Assembly (NCBI GenBank): GCA_943372645.1
Contig: CALRZN010000004.1
Coordinates: forward strand, 1 to 64,000
From: VBWE01 sp943372645
Lineage (GTDB): Bacteria > Bacteroidota > Bacteroidia > Palsa-965
DNA length: 64,000 bases
Reading direction: 5' to 3'
Made by a program: the position numbers and the translations under genes. Every line of letters starts with the position of its first letter. Position 1 is the first letter of the stretch. The notes under the pieces were generated by a model. That model made no database searches and was not told the origin of the DNA. It worked only from the letters and a program-made list of their open reading frames with translations. Below are positions 35,154 through 44,612 of this stretch, piece after piece.

Positions 35154-37181
35154 ATGATGAAAAGACAAGTACTTTGCCTGACGTTGGCAGCCCAATTGGC
35201 AGCGGGAATAGCCTTCGCTCAGATTCCACAACGGACGACCCGCATTTACAAGATCCCTGCAAAAGAGCACAAACACGAACACGCCGAGGAGATGATCCTG
35301 GCCGAAGCGCTGGTGGGATTTAACGAGGATTCAATCCGTAAAGCTCTGAAAGCCAAAGGCACTGAGCAGTGGGAAATAGACCTGCACGTACAGGTTGTAA
35401 AAGAAGATTATGCTGACCGCAAACTGAAACGCGGCATTTACGCCGAAGGTACAGGACGCGGACAAGGTATTACCAAAATGGTGATGCCTCCGTGCACCAA
35501 CCTCGATTTTGAAACCGGCGACTTTACCGGCTGGTCGGGCGCAATCGGTGATAACCAGACCAGTTCATTCGGTCCGCTCGACAACCAGATTCCCGGATTT
35601 GTGAGTAACGGCACCAACGCCGCCCTCGGTGATGCTACAGCCCGCCATACCATTATGGACGTACTCGGCGGCACCGACCCTTGCGGCGGTTTCCCGGTAG
35701 TGGCTCCCGGCGGACAGTATTCGGTTCGTCTTGGCGGCACCACCCCGAACTACCAGGGTGAAATCATGGAACAGACCTTTACGGTAAACAGCAGTTCGAC
35801 CAACATCACGTATCAGTACGCTGTTGTACTGAACGACGGCGGACACGCACCTGCCGATCAGCCTTACTTTAAAATTGAGGTACTTGATCAGAACGGACAG
35901 ATTATTGACACCTGCGTGCAGTACATGGTAACGGCAGGCGGCTCGGTTCCGGGATTCGTGCAGTGCCAGCCTTCGGTTTTTTACAAGCCATGGACCATTG
36001 TGAGTATTGACCTTTCGGCACAGATCGGTAACGACGTTACCATCCGCTTTACCGTTGCCGGATGTACCCAGAGCGGACACTATGGCTATGCATACATTGA
36101 TGCGGCCTGCTCTGCGCTCGCAGTTTCGCTGAACTTCTGTCCGGGCAACCCGACTGTGGTTCTTACAGCACCTTCGGGCTTTGTCGGTTACCAGTGGCTT
36201 GACGGAAACGGCAACCCGATTGCCGGTGCCACCAACCAGACCTACACCATTCCGAACGCAACCGTAGGAACCAGCTTCACCGCACAAATGACTTCGGTAA
36301 CGGGCTGCGTAACATCGCTTACCTTTAACCTGGCTTATACGTTGATTTATTCCCCCATAACGACGACGAATGTTGACTGCTGGGGAGCGGCGAACGGGCA
36401 ACTTGTCACGGCCGGGAACAGTGGGGTCCCCCCATACACGTATCTATGGAGCACCGGCGCAACCTCACCAACCATTTCCGCACTCGGGCCCGGCATGTAC
36501 ACTGTAACCACAACCGATTCATTGGGTTGCCAGGTAATTGATACCGCCTTCGTAACAGAACCGCCGCGCCTTGACACATCGGCAATTACCTACACCTTCT
36601 GCCCGGGCGATCCGGAAGTTACATTTACTGCTCCGCAGGGCTACAACCTCTATCAGTGGTATGGTCCGGACGGTCTTCCGATTGCCGGTGCAACCACAAA
36701 CACCATTACCGTTACAACGGGTGTAACACTTGGTGATGAATTCAGCTGCGTGTACTCTACTCCGCCGGGCTGCGAAATTTATGACTCGGTTATTGTAGGC
36801 ATTATTCCTCCGGGCATTATTTACCAGGCCGATTCGGTAACAAACGTATTTACACCAAATGGTGATTTCCTGAACGACATTTTCTATCCGTTCTACGATC
36901 ACACGGTTGCGGCCAACGTTCCTGTTCAGCCGGCTTCTGCTCCTGCGTTCGATTTCACCAAAATGTACATCGGTACTTACGAGTTACGTGTATATGACCG
37001 CTGGGGCCGCGAAGTATTCCTGTCAAACCAGGTTGATTTTGGCTGGAACGGACAGATTCGCAGCGACGGAAAAGATGCAACACCAGGTGTTTATTTCTGG
37101 GTTGCGAAAATGACATCACGCTGCCTCGAAGATCAGACACCAACCGAAGTAACCGGTTTCGTTCACCTGATTAAGAACTAA
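35154..37181 (+). CDS. T9SS type B protein with SprB-like repeat (adhesin-like)
   Basis: A 675-residue secreted protein: signal peptide (MMKRQVLCLTLAAQLAAGIAFAQ), a lectin-like jelly-roll region (about 105-330, starting NLDFETGDFTGWSG), an Ig-like segment (CPGNPTVVLTAPSGF), one SprB-type repeat (VDCWGAANGQ to GCQVIDTAFV), a second Ig-like copy (CPGDPEVTFTAPQGY) and a C-terminal gliding-motility-associated domain (FTPNGDFLNDIF, then YDRWGREVF, WNGQ, PGVYFWVAKM). The last is the CHU_C or T9SS type B sorting signal. Such proteins are secreted to the surface through the type IX system and often serve adhesion. It stands alone, followed by a strong terminator. Confidence 0.92.
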   Translation: MMKRQVLCLTLAAQLAAGIAFAQIPQRTTRIYKIPAKEHKHEHAEEMILAEALVGFNEDSIRKALKAKGTEQWEIDLHVQVVKEDYADRKLKRGIYAEGTGRGQGITKMVMPPCTNLDFETGDFTGWSGAIGDNQTSSFGPLDNQIPGFVSNGTNAALGDATARHTIMDVLGGTDPCGGFPVVAPGGQYSVRLGGTTPNYQGEIMEQTFTVNSSSTNITYQYAVVLNDGGHAPADQPYFKIEVLDQNGQIIDTCVQYMVTAGGSVPGFVQCQPSVFYKPWTIVSIDLSAQIGNDVTIRFTVAGCTQSGHYGYAYIDAACSALAVSLNFCPGNPTVVLTAPSGFVGYQWLDGNGNPIAGATNQTYTIPNATVGTSFTAQMTSVTGCVTSLTFNLAYTLIYSPITTTNVDCWGAANGQLVTAGNSGVPPYTYLWSTGATSPTISALGPGMYTVTTTDSLGCQVIDTAFVTEPPRLDTSAITYTFCPGDPEVTFTAPQGYNLYQWYGPDGLPIAGATTNTITVTTGVTLGDEFSCVYSTPPGCEIYDSVIVGIIPPGIIYQADSVTNVFTPNGDFLNDIFYPFYDHTVAANVPVQPASAPAFDFTKMYIGTYELRVYDRWGREVFLSNQVDFGWNGQIRSDGKDATPGVYFWVAKMTSRCLEDQTPTEVTGFVHLIKN

Positions 37182-37193
37182 GCAATATCCTAT

Positions 37194-37233
37194 AAAGAAA
37201 AACGCCCCCGGTAAGTCGGGGGCGTTTTTCTTT
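37194..37233. terminator. Bidirectional hairpin terminator
   Basis: A perfect 17-bp stem (37194-37210 with 37217-37233) closes on the six-base loop GTAAGT. The stem ends in A-rich and T-rich flanks on either side. It follows the SprB-like gene by 12 bases and the convergent oxidoreductase gene ends 13 bases beyond, so it can serve both strands. Confidence 0.92.
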
Positions 37234-37246
37234 TATAGCTGTTGTG

Positions 37247-38179
37247 TTATCCGTTTACTTTGAGCCGTGCTACCGTTTCGGCCACCGCCTTCGCATTCGG
37301 GGTTGGGGTATAACTGAACCGCTTGTTGAACTTCGACGAATCGAAATAATAATCGCGGTCGTATTGGTAACACATTTCCACCATTTCTTTCAGGATGGGT
37401 ACAAACAGGCCGAGCACTTTTAATCCCCACACGGGCAGCACCTGCACCTTTGTTTTCCCCTGCAGTTCTGCTGCAAACAGTTCCACCCACTGCCGGCCGG
37501 TAATGCGTTCGGGATCAACGGGCAGGTTCCATACCTGGTTAAACGCATCGGGCGTATTCCCAAGCAGTGCGGTACCGGCGCCAAGATCAGGTGTATAACC
37601 CGTGGTGTGCACAAAATCAGCATTGCAGAACCATTGTGCGGCTTTGCCTTTCACCATGTTATCGTAAATCAGGTTCATCACCAGGCTTTTGTCCTTCACC
37701 GGTCCGAAAAAATCAGGGGCACGGGCAATGATTGCTTCCAGCTTTCCTTTTTCTGTCAGGTTGATGATGTGTTTATCAACCGCCGCGCGCACCGCTCCTT
37801 TTTTGCTTGAAGGGCCGATGAGCGAAGTTTCGGTAATGGCATGCATTTCCGAAGGTGCAAGTGCATACACATTGTCGAAAAACACCAGTTTGCTTTTGTG
37901 CGCCATGCAAGCGGCAGTAACGGATTCCATAAACGGAAGCCACTTTTCCTGCCACAGTTTGGTGTTGTAATCAAACCCCAGCGTTACGTAACATACGCTG
38001 CTCCCCTCCACGGCTTTCATCACCTGCTTCGGATCGGTTAAATCGGCCGGGTGCAGTACATCGCCTTCGTTTATCTTTTTCGGATTGCGGCTCACCAGCC
38101 GGATGTCGTTTGTATGTTGCCGGAGCGATTTCGCGAGTTCAATGCCGATGGCACCGCCTGATCCGAGAATGGTTTGCAT
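37247..38179 (-). CDS. NAD(P)-dependent epimerase/dehydratase-like protein
   Basis: A 310-residue Rossmann-fold protein of the extended SDR (NmrA-like/epimerase) group. It opens with the glycine-rich motif GSGGAIGIEL, followed by VSRNPKK, HPADLTDPKQV and FFDNVYALAP, where the tyrosine stands for the SDR active-site Tyr. Its substrate cannot be read. The downstream end shares the perfect-stem terminator with the convergent SprB-like gene. Confidence 0.85.
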   Translation of the reverse strand: MQTILGSGGAIGIELAKSLRQHTNDIRLVSRNPKKINEGDVLHPADLTDPKQVMKAVEGSSVCYVTLGFDYNTKLWQEKWLPFMESVTAACMAHKSKLVFFDNVYALAPSEMHAITETSLIGPSSKKGAVRAAVDKHIINLTEKGKLEAIIARAPDFFGPVKDKSLVMNLIYDNMVKGKAAQWFCNADFVHTTGYTPDLGAGTALLGNTPDAFNQVWNLPVDPERITGRQWVELFAAELQGKTKVQVLPVWGLKVLGLFVPILKEMVEMCYQYDRDYYFDSSKFNKRFSYTPTPNAKAVAETVARLKVNG

Positions 38180-38496
38180 GGTTGGTTGGTTAAAATGAAA
38201 TGATATGCAATTGAAGTCGTTTTAACCGGGTTTATTATTTTAAAATAAATGATGATTTAATTTCGATAGTTTTCACAACTGTACTTCCTTTAATTTAACC
38301 ACAATGGACACAATGGCATGCACGAAGGACACGATGAAAAAAAAGTACTCTTAGTGCCCTTTGTGCAAACCTTTGTGTGTGGGATAGCATGTGTGAAGGG
38401 CTTTGTGGTTAGCGAAGCGCAAGAACAGTTCCACAATTTTCTTGACGAAATTAAATCATCCATTATTTCCCGCAAACCCGCATTCGTTTCTTCGTA
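38180..38496. other. Intergenic region with imperfect inverted repeat (AACCACAAAG type)
   Basis: No gene is supported. From about 38297 to 38410 the ends AACCACAATGGACAC and CTTTGTGGTT are imperfect reverse complements, with several CACAAAGG/CCTTTGTG copies between. It resembles the element at 60151-60223 and is likely another dispersed palindrome family. Confidence 0.5.
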
Positions 38497-38540
38497 TAAA
38501 AAAAACGGCGCCTTCATCCGCAGATGAAAGCGCCGTTTTA
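38497..38540 (-). terminator. Rho-independent terminator of the LVIVD-repeat protein gene
   Basis: Arms at 38502-38518 and 38523-38539 pair over 17 positions with one mismatch (C-A) around a short loop CGCA, and a plus-strand A-run on the left gives the T-tract of a minus-strand terminator. It lies 17 bases past the stop codon. Confidence 0.85.
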
Positions 38541-38556
38541 AAAAAGGTGCAACCGC

Positions 38557-40959
38557 TTATTTCGAGCGGATCACTTTTACATTTTTAATCACTTCGTTGC
38601 CGCTCAGCAGTTCCAGGAAATACACACCCGGTGCAATTTCCGGGCTGATGCTGGCTTTGCCGGCGTTGGTCTGCAGCGGGTAGTAACCGATAATGCGGCC
38701 GGTTACATCACGCAGCTGAAGCGCGGTGTTTGCATTTGCAGTTACGTTGTAGGTAACGTTCACGGTTCCGTCAAACGGGTTCGGGAATACCTGCATATCA
38801 TTTGCTGCTGCGGTTGCTTCTGTTACATCCACCGAATTCGAAATGCTGAAACGGTCGAGGCCGGCTTCCACCAGGTGGCCCGGGGCTGCGTCAGCTGCAT
38901 ACGCAATAAGCTGCATGTTTGCTGTTGGTGTAATCAACGTGTTAACGCTGTATGTTTTGTGCACCCAGCTCGAGTTACCAACGCTGTTCGCCGTTACTGT
39001 TTCAAGCACCACCGAAGTAGTACCGTTGCTCAGGCGGATGATGAGTGAATCGTTCGGGTTGCCGCTTCCGCCGCCGTTGAAAAACCAGCGGTCGTATTCG
39101 AGCTGCGGGTTAACATACGATGTTAAATCAAACACCGGCGAAGTGAGTGTGGTGCTGCCGTTATCAATATCGTCCTGCGATGCATTACCGCCACCGTTAC
39201 CGGTTACGTAACACTGGTCTGAACAGTCGGTAGCCACATCAACGCCCGGATTGCACGGGGTGTTGTTCTGCGTGGTCCCGATCGGAACACCGCGTTCCCA
39301 GATGCCTGAAGACGATGTGTTGCTTACTGTCCAGTTAAAATCAAACGTAAAATCATCGTACCAGCCGCCCTGCAGCTGGGAAATGATGTTCGAGTTGCTG
39401 GTAGAAAGTGTTTCCTGTGCGCACTGGGTGATATAGCCCCACGCGCCGGTAGTAACCGTGTAGGTGCCGCCCGGAATGCCGCAGGTGGAATAGTTGCCGT
39501 TTCCGCTGGTAACAAAGGTGTAATCATTTGCCCCGTCGTACAGCACGCTCAGGTTGTTCAGTCCGTTGGTGGTTTGTGCATCTATTACCTGGCCGGTAAG
39601 ACCAACCGAGTTTAAAATGGTCAGCTGTACGTTCAGCATAATAACCTGTGCGGCTGCAAAGGTCTGGTTGGTGTAGGTTTTTGTCTGGTAACCGGGCTTG
39701 GAGAACGACACATTATAAGTTCCGGGCACGGCAGTTCCGGTTGCAAAATCGCCGGCGATGTTCGAAATATCAGTAACGTTCACCGAAGAAATGGTAACGG
39801 TTACACCTGAAAGCGGAGTTCCGCAAAGGCTGTCAGTTACGTTGCCTTCCACATAGCAGGCACGCACGTAAGTCGGATCAATTACAAAAAGGCCTTCGTC
39901 AATGTTTGAAACCACAATGGTTCCGGAAGGCAGGAACGGATATACACCCCACGCACCGTCGAACCCATTGCCCGAACCGGTGTAGGTATCGTAATAACCT
40001 ACGGTAACCAGGTTGTGCGGACGGGTAACGTCAACAATCGTAAAACCATCGCGGTACCACGACGTAATCGCCCAGTTGTTCAGGATGTGTGTATTGTGCA
40101 CAATGGAACCGGAATTCGGATTCTGCGACTGGATACGGTCCAGCTCAATAATGTTGGCCGGGTTGGAAACATCATACGATGCGAGGTACGAGTTTGAATT
40201 CTCGTCCGTTGTAAAGCAGTATTTGTGATCGTTGCTCAGCCAGGCGTTGTGTGTAAAGTTGGTCGGTGTACTCTGCGTAGCCAGTACTACGGGGTTCGTT
40301 TTATTGGTGCAATCCACAATGCGGTAAAAACCGTCATAAATGTGGCCGGCATACAGGGTATCATTGTCTACGTAGCCGTCGTGCACATAAATATTGCCGT
40401 ACTGTCCCACATAAGTCGGGTTGTACGGATCCGAGTTCAGATCAAGGATAACCGCACCCTGCGAACCGATATTGGTGCCAAACAGGTACAGGTAACCTTT
40501 AGTGGTATCGATATGCAGTGCATGAACGGTAGAAAGCTGCCCGTTGATCGCACCGTCGCCGGTGTATGTGTGGTAGCTGTAGTTGCCGAGCGTGGTGCTG
40601 GGCAGGGCATTCAGGTCAACAATCTGCAGCGCGCCGCCATTGCCTTCCGTGGTAACATAAGCGTAGTGCGAGTAAACCTTAATCTCTTTCCAGAGGTTGT
40701 TCACCATCGGAATCTGAACGATCTGTACCGGGTTGGTGGGCGTGGTAACATCAACGATAATCATACCGCCGGCTGCACCGAGCAGGGCGTATTCTTTGTT
40801 GTTCGCCACATCCACATAGCCGCAGATGTTGGCCAGTGTCTGGTTGCCGGAAATCGGCATGGTTGCGGCAAGCGTGCAGTTCAGGCTGCCCTGTGCAGAA
40901 AGCACAGCCGGCGCAAGCAGCAGCAGGCCCAGGCCGATTGATTTGTAAAATTTCTTCAT
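38557..40959 (-). CDS. T9SS-secreted LVIVD-repeat (choice-of-anchor B) protein
   Basis: An 800-residue protein from the ATG at 40959, chosen because it begins a signal peptide (MKKFYKSIGLGLLLLAPAVLSAQ); the frame extends to 41046. The N-terminal half is a LVIVD/choice-of-anchor B beta-propeller (IIVDVTTPTNP, LQIVDLN, YRIVDCTNKTNP, FTIVDVTRPH, LFVIDPTYV). It continues with two carboxypeptidase-regulatory-like modules (VEGNVTDSLCG, LTGQVIDAQT), a jelly-roll (DDFTFDFNWTVSN) and a type A T9SS sorting domain (VFPNPFDGTVNV, ending VIKNVKVIRSK). Likely exported and surface-anchored or released; activity is unknown. Confidence 0.92.
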   Translation of the reverse strand: MKKFYKSIGLGLLLLAPAVLSAQGSLNCTLAATMPISGNQTLANICGYVDVANNKEYALLGAAGGMIIVDVTTPTNPVQIVQIPMVNNLWKEIKVYSHYAYVTTEGNGGALQIVDLNALPSTTLGNYSYHTYTGDGAINGQLSTVHALHIDTTKGYLYLFGTNIGSQGAVILDLNSDPYNPTYVGQYGNIYVHDGYVDNDTLYAGHIYDGFYRIVDCTNKTNPVVLATQSTPTNFTHNAWLSNDHKYCFTTDENSNSYLASYDVSNPANIIELDRIQSQNPNSGSIVHNTHILNNWAITSWYRDGFTIVDVTRPHNLVTVGYYDTYTGSGNGFDGAWGVYPFLPSGTIVVSNIDEGLFVIDPTYVRACYVEGNVTDSLCGTPLSGVTVTISSVNVTDISNIAGDFATGTAVPGTYNVSFSKPGYQTKTYTNQTFAAAQVIMLNVQLTILNSVGLTGQVIDAQTTNGLNNLSVLYDGANDYTFVTSGNGNYSTCGIPGGTYTVTTGAWGYITQCAQETLSTSNSNIISQLQGGWYDDFTFDFNWTVSNTSSSGIWERGVPIGTTQNNTPCNPGVDVATDCSDQCYVTGNGGGNASQDDIDNGSTTLTSPVFDLTSYVNPQLEYDRWFFNGGGSGNPNDSLIIRLSNGTTSVVLETVTANSVGNSSWVHKTYSVNTLITPTANMQLIAYAADAAPGHLVEAGLDRFSISNSVDVTEATAAANDMQVFPNPFDGTVNVTYNVTANANTALQLRDVTGRIIGYYPLQTNAGKASISPEIAPGVYFLELLSGNEVIKNVKVIRSK

Positions 40960-41189
40960 TGGATTTTTTACTTCGGTTATTTCAGTTGATTGAAAAATTT
41001 CATGGAGACGTACTTCAAAGAACGTAATTCTCCCGCGATTTAGCAACCTTTCCGGCAGTGTAAAACGGTTTTCAGTCTGCTGAACCGGCTATAAGTGCAA
41101 GGTTTTCCTGGACGGTACCGGAAATAACCGGTCATTTTCCAAATATCAGGTACGCGGAAACGGCCCTGATTAAAAAACTTTTTAATCCC

Positions 41190-41197
41190 TATATTTG
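41190..41197 (+). promoter_or_regulatory. Candidate -7 element upstream of the 2OG oxygenase gene
   Basis: TATATTTG matches TAnnTTTG and ends 11 bases before the ATG at 41208. That would give a very short leader. No -33 TTG is seen at the usual distance. Confidence 0.35.
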
Positions 41198-41207
41198 TTA
41201 AGTAAAT

Positions 41208-41762
41208 ATGATGGAATACCTCCAGCTTGCCCCGGAAATAGCAGTAATAACCAATTTCCTCTCAGCCGACGAATGCCGGCAGTACATTACCGAAAGTGAA
41301 AAACGCGGCTATACCGATGCGCCCGTAACCACCCGTTTCGGACCGCGGATGATGAAAGATGTGCGGAACAATATGCGGGTAATGTATGCGGACAAAAAAA
41401 TGGCTGCCGATCTTTACAAACGCGCCCGGCCACTGCTTCCGGAAACGGTGAACGATTTTACAATCTGCGGTTTAAATGAAATGTTCCGTTATTACCGTTA
41501 TGCCCCGGGCCAGTCGTTTAATACTCACCGCGACGGCGCTTTCGAACGTTCTGTAACCGAAAAAAGTTATTACACGTTCATGATTTATCTGAACGAGGAC
41601 TTTACAGGTGGCGAAACCACGTTTGAAAACCTCAGCGTTAAGCCGCAAACCGGCACGGCCCTGCTCTTCCGCCACCACCTGCTGCACACCGGAACCACGG
41701 TAACCACCGGACTGAAATATGTGCTGCGCACCGATGTGATGTACCGGTACAACGGGGAATAA
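41208..41762 (+). CDS. 2OG-Fe(II) oxygenase, prolyl 4-hydroxylase-like
   Basis: A 184-residue double-stranded beta-helix oxygenase. Iron ligands are H107 and D109 (NTHRDG) and H160 (LLHTGTTV); K170, ten residues after the last histidine, is placed to bind 2-oxoglutarate as in prolyl 4-hydroxylases. GGETTFEN is also typical of this group. Probably hydroxylates a protein or peptide side chain; the target is unknown. It is followed by a short exported-protein gene. Confidence 0.88.
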   Translation: MMEYLQLAPEIAVITNFLSADECRQYITESEKRGYTDAPVTTRFGPRMMKDVRNNMRVMYADKKMAADLYKRARPLLPETVNDFTICGLNEMFRYYRYAPGQSFNTHRDGAFERSVTEKSYYTFMIYLNEDFTGGETTFENLSVKPQTGTALLFRHHLLHTGTTVTTGLKYVLRTDVMYRYNGE

Positions 41763-41802
41763 TTGTTTTCAATCTTTTTCTTTTTAATTTGCAGAAAAAA
41801 AC

Positions 41803-42297
41803 ATGAAAAAAATAATCGTAACCTCACTGGTACTTGCTGCAGTTTCGTTTTACAGTTTTGTTGCCGACAGTGGCGAAGATAAATTTGCACGAACGGTTTA
41901 CGAAGCCGTTAAATCAGGCAAACTGGAAGAGATTAAAAAACATGTGGTAACCCCGGACGAGTTCAACCCTATAATTGATGCGGCCACATTTTCGCCGGAG
42001 AAAAAAGAATCCATGAAAAAAAGGCTGACGCAGGATTTTTTTGATAAAAAAACACTGGAAGATTATAATGAAATCCAGGAAAAAGTAAAGACAGAAAAAA
42101 TCACCTGGAGCAGCGCTGTAATTGACTCCGTTGTTACCAAACGCGAAATGCGGGAAGGCATGGATGTGATGCGTTTCAGCGTGTATTTCACTTCCAATAA
42201 AAAACAGTATTCCGTTTCTGCCAGCAAAGTAAGCAATACCAAAAACGGCTGGAAGCTCGCAAACGGTTTTAACCTCTATCCGGAAACAAAGGAGTAA
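41803..42297 (+). CDS. Hypothetical exported protein
   Basis: A 164-residue protein with a signal-like N-terminus (MKKIIVTSLVLAAVSFYSFVAD), a charged helical middle (FARTVYEAVKSGKLEEIKKHV) and a mixed beta C-terminus (DVMRFSVYFTSNKKQYSVSASKV). It is lysine- and glutamate-rich. It is 40 bases after the oxygenase gene on the same strand and meets dapA tail to tail with no spacer. The family is not recognised. Confidence 0.75.
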   Translation: MKKIIVTSLVLAAVSFYSFVADSGEDKFARTVYEAVKSGKLEEIKKHVVTPDEFNPIIDAATFSPEKKESMKKRLTQDFFDKKTLEDYNEIQEKVKTEKITWSSAVIDSVVTKREMREGMDVMRFSVYFTSNKKQYSVSASKVSNTKNGWKLANGFNLYPETKE

Positions 42298-43191
42298 TTA
42301 CTTCCGCAGTTTTTTCATTTCTTTTTCGATTGCTTTTTTCACCGCATCGTTCACCGGCCACAGGGGCTGGCGCAGGTGGGCTTTGCCGATCTTCAGCGTT
42401 TCGAGCGCCACTTTTACACCACCCGGATTGCCATCAGCAAACAGCAGCTGGGTAATGTGCATCAGTTTGTAATGCAGCTTACGCGCTTCGGTCATTTTGC
42501 CGCTCATAGCTAAACGCACCATGTCTGAGAAATCTTTCGGGCAGCAATTACCCAGCACCGAAATTACACCGTCGCCCCCGCAGGCCAGTATCGGCAGCGT
42601 AAGCAGGTCGTCGCCCGAAATGAGCAGGAAGTCTTTCGGTTTGTCTTTGATAATGGCCATGATCTGCTCCATGTTGCCGGACGCTTCTTTCATGGCCACG
42701 ATGTTTTTAAAATCAGCAGCCAGTTTCAGCGTGGTTTCGGCGGTCATGTTCGAAGCGGTGCGGCCGGGCACATTGTACAGAATCACGGGCAGCGGCGCTA
42801 CTTCTGCAATGGCGCGGTAGTGTTCATAAATGCCGCGCTGACTCGGTTTGTTGTAATACGGTGAAACAGAAAGGATCGCATCCGCACCCACCAGCCAGCT
42901 CGTTTCAAGCTGGTGTGTTATTTCATGCGTGTTGTTGCCGCCGATACCGATTACCACCGGGACACGGCCGTTGACGTGTTCAACCGCAAAACGGAAAACA
43001 GCTTCTTTTTCCTTTTTGTTCAGTGTAACCGATTCGCCGGTGGTGCCGAGTACAACGATGTATTCGCATTTACCGGTGATGATGTGATCAATGGTTTTTC
43101 CGAAGGCCGGGAAGTCAATTTTTCCGTCTTTATTGAAGGGTGTTACAATTGCAACACCGGTTCCGCGCAGTTTGCTGTGAATGGCAGCCAT
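42298..43191 (-). CDS. dapA: 4-hydroxy-tetrahydrodipicolinate synthase
   Basis: A 297-residue TIM-barrel aldolase. The Schiff-base lysine is K168 (VAMKEASGN), the catalytic tyrosine is Y139 (VILYNVPGRT), and GTTGES at 49-54 binds pyruvate. It condenses pyruvate with aspartate semialdehyde, the first committed step of diaminopimelate and lysine synthesis, in the cytoplasm. A minus-strand TAATTTTG element lies just upstream. The gene is not grouped with other dap genes here. Confidence 0.95.
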   Translation of the reverse strand: MAAIHSKLRGTGVAIVTPFNKDGKIDFPAFGKTIDHIITGKCEYIVVLGTTGESVTLNKKEKEAVFRFAVEHVNGRVPVVIGIGGNNTHEITHQLETSWLVGADAILSVSPYYNKPSQRGIYEHYRAIAEVAPLPVILYNVPGRTASNMTAETTLKLAADFKNIVAMKEASGNMEQIMAIIKDKPKDFLLISGDDLLTLPILACGGDGVISVLGNCCPKDFSDMVRLAMSGKMTEARKLHYKLMHITQLLFADGNPGGVKVALETLKIGKAHLRQPLWPVNDAVKKAIEKEMKKLRK

Positions 43192-43211
43192 AGTTTGTGT
43201 TTATGAGTTTC

Positions 43212-43219
43212 CAAAATTA
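43212..43219 (-). promoter_or_regulatory. Candidate -7 element of dapA
   Basis: On the minus strand this reads TAATTTTG, a match to TAnnTTTG, 21 bases upstream of the dapA start codon. No convincing -33 partner was found. Confidence 0.4.
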
Positions 43220-43381
43220 GGCATTTCGGCGAAGCGTAAGAGTTAAAATTATTAACTGTTGGAAAATCGCTGGTTATCGTAATTGCTTAACTACCTAATC
43301 CGCAAACTAAAAGAAGCGTTTTTATAAACCAGCTATTATCAAACGCATTTTTTGATTAACTTTAACCTACAAACAAGTGCC

Positions 43382-43642
43382 ATGACTACAATACAACTGA
43401 AAAAAAAGATTGATTCCCATATCCGGAATATGGATGCCCGGCGTTTAGAGGCTTTATTGAAATTAGTTGAAATAATGGACAATGAACAGGAAGAAGATGA
43501 TTTTGAATTAAGCGAAAAAGACCTGCAGATCATTGACCAGCGGATGGAAGAACTGGACAGCGGAAAAGTTAAAGGTATTGATGCCTACGAAGCTATTGAA
43601 GCGGGATTAGCGTTATTAAAAAAGTCTGCTGCTAAAAAATGA
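43382..43642 (+). CDS. Antitoxin-like protein of a toxin-antitoxin pair
   Basis: An 86-residue, mostly helical protein (MTTIQLKKKIDSHIRNMDAR...) ending in the acidic segment DFELSEKDLQIIDQRMEEL and then SGKVKGIDAYEAI. This C-terminal pattern is common in small antitoxins that accompany RelE/ParE toxins in Bacteroidota. The frame starts upstream at 43352, but the ATG at 43382 gives the normal beginning. Its stop overlaps the next start as ATGA, which couples it to the (now broken) toxin gene. Confidence 0.75.
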   Translation: MTTIQLKKKIDSHIRNMDARRLEALLKLVEIMDNEQEEDDFELSEKDLQIIDQRMEELDSGKVKGIDAYEAIEAGLALLKKSAAKK

Positions 43643-43931
43643 ATTATGTAATTCAATTACATCCCCGGGTTTTTCATGAACTAATTGTTATAAGCGATTA
43701 CCTCGAAAACAACGGACCGGTCTAGGCTCCACATTTTACTATGAGTTTCGAAAAACAATTGATTTCCTTACAATTTATGCCTTGGCTCAAGAAATAAAAT
43801 CAAGACAGAATAGAATAATACGAATAGGTAAATTCAGATATATTGTAGTTTACAAAGTTCGCGCAAGCAAGGTCTCGATTAACCGGATAATACATACCAG
43901 CATGCACCAAAAGAAAAGGTTCAAAAGCTGA
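43639..43931 (+). pseudogene. RelE/ParE-type toxin with a frameshift
   Basis: The frame opens MNYVIQLHPRVFHELIVISDYLENNGPV and hits TAG at 43723. Shifting one base before the stop restores GSTFYYEFRKTIDFL and the remainder, ending with the typical toxin strands IIRIGKFRYIVVYKV and the final RIIHTSMHQKKRFKS. The reconstructed protein is about 97 residues, the normal length of RelE/ParE mRNA interferases or gyrase poisons. The ATGA overlap with the antitoxin gene is intact. The toxin is therefore inactivated in this genome unless the indel is a sequencing error. Confidence 0.85.
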
Positions 43932-43959
43932 CAACGTAAGCATCACCGAACAAAATTCC

Positions 43960-44607
43960 TCAAACATTTGCTCTAACTAACCCCACAAACTTTTCCAGCG
44001 CAATAAAAGCCCCGCCCAGCGATTCCAAATGCGGCGTATGCACCTGGCAATCCACCAGCACGCCGCCCTCCTGCTCAAACTGTTTTACGAACGTGATAAA
44101 CGCCGCCTTCGATGCATTGGGTACATTGCTGAACATGGATTCGCCGAAAAAACAATTGCCGATGCGCACGCCGTACAATCCGCCCGCCAGTTTGCCGTCC
44201 TGCCACGCTTCCACGCTGTGCGCGTAGCCGAGGCGATGCAGCTCCGTGTAGGCATCAATCATTTCCGGGATGAGCCACGTGCTGTCTTGCCCCGGGCGCG
44301 GAATTTCGGAGCAGGCTTTGATGACTGCTGCAAAGGCTGTGTCGTAGGTTATGGTAAACGTATTCCGCTGCAGCACCTGTTTCATGCTTTTGGAAACGCG
44401 CAGGTGTTTCGGAAACAAAACAAAACGCGGATCGGGACAAAACCAGAGGATGGGCAGATCTTCGCCATACCAGGGAAAAATACCGCTGCGGTACGCAAGC
44501 AGTAAACGTTCGGGCGAAAGATCGCCGCCCACGGCCAGCAAACCTTCTTCATCCGCCAAATCGTAAGGCGGAAAACCAAGTTTTTTCGGATGCAGCAGTA
44601 CCGGCAT
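43960..44607 (-). CDS. aat: Leucyl/phenylalanyl-tRNA-protein transferase
   Basis: A 215-residue enzyme when started at ATG 44607, which fits because the previous coding sequence ends at 44613. Motifs: LLAVGGDLSPERLLLAYRSGIFPWY, FCPDPRFVLFP, GLYGVRIGNCFFGESMFS and FVKQFEQEGGVLVDCQVHTPHLESLGG (quoted in short pieces). It attaches Leu or Phe to N-terminal Lys or Arg of proteins, marking them for ClpAPS degradation (N-degron pathway). It is the last gene of a unit with the macro-domain gene. Confidence 0.93.
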   Translation of the reverse strand: MPVLLHPKKLGFPPYDLADEEGLLAVGGDLSPERLLLAYRSGIFPWYGEDLPILWFCPDPRFVLFPKHLRVSKSMKQVLQRNTFTITYDTAFAAVIKACSEIPRPGQDSTWLIPEMIDAYTELHRLGYAHSVEAWQDGKLAGGLYGVRIGNCFFGESMFSNVPNASKAAFITFVKQFEQEGGVLVDCQVHTPHLESLGGAFIALEKFVGLVRANV

Positions 44608-44612
44608 ATCCG

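Noticed and set aside
35565..36401. A 278-residue minus-strand frame antisense to the SprB-like gene
   Set aside because: Low-complexity shadow of a well-supported T9SS protein.
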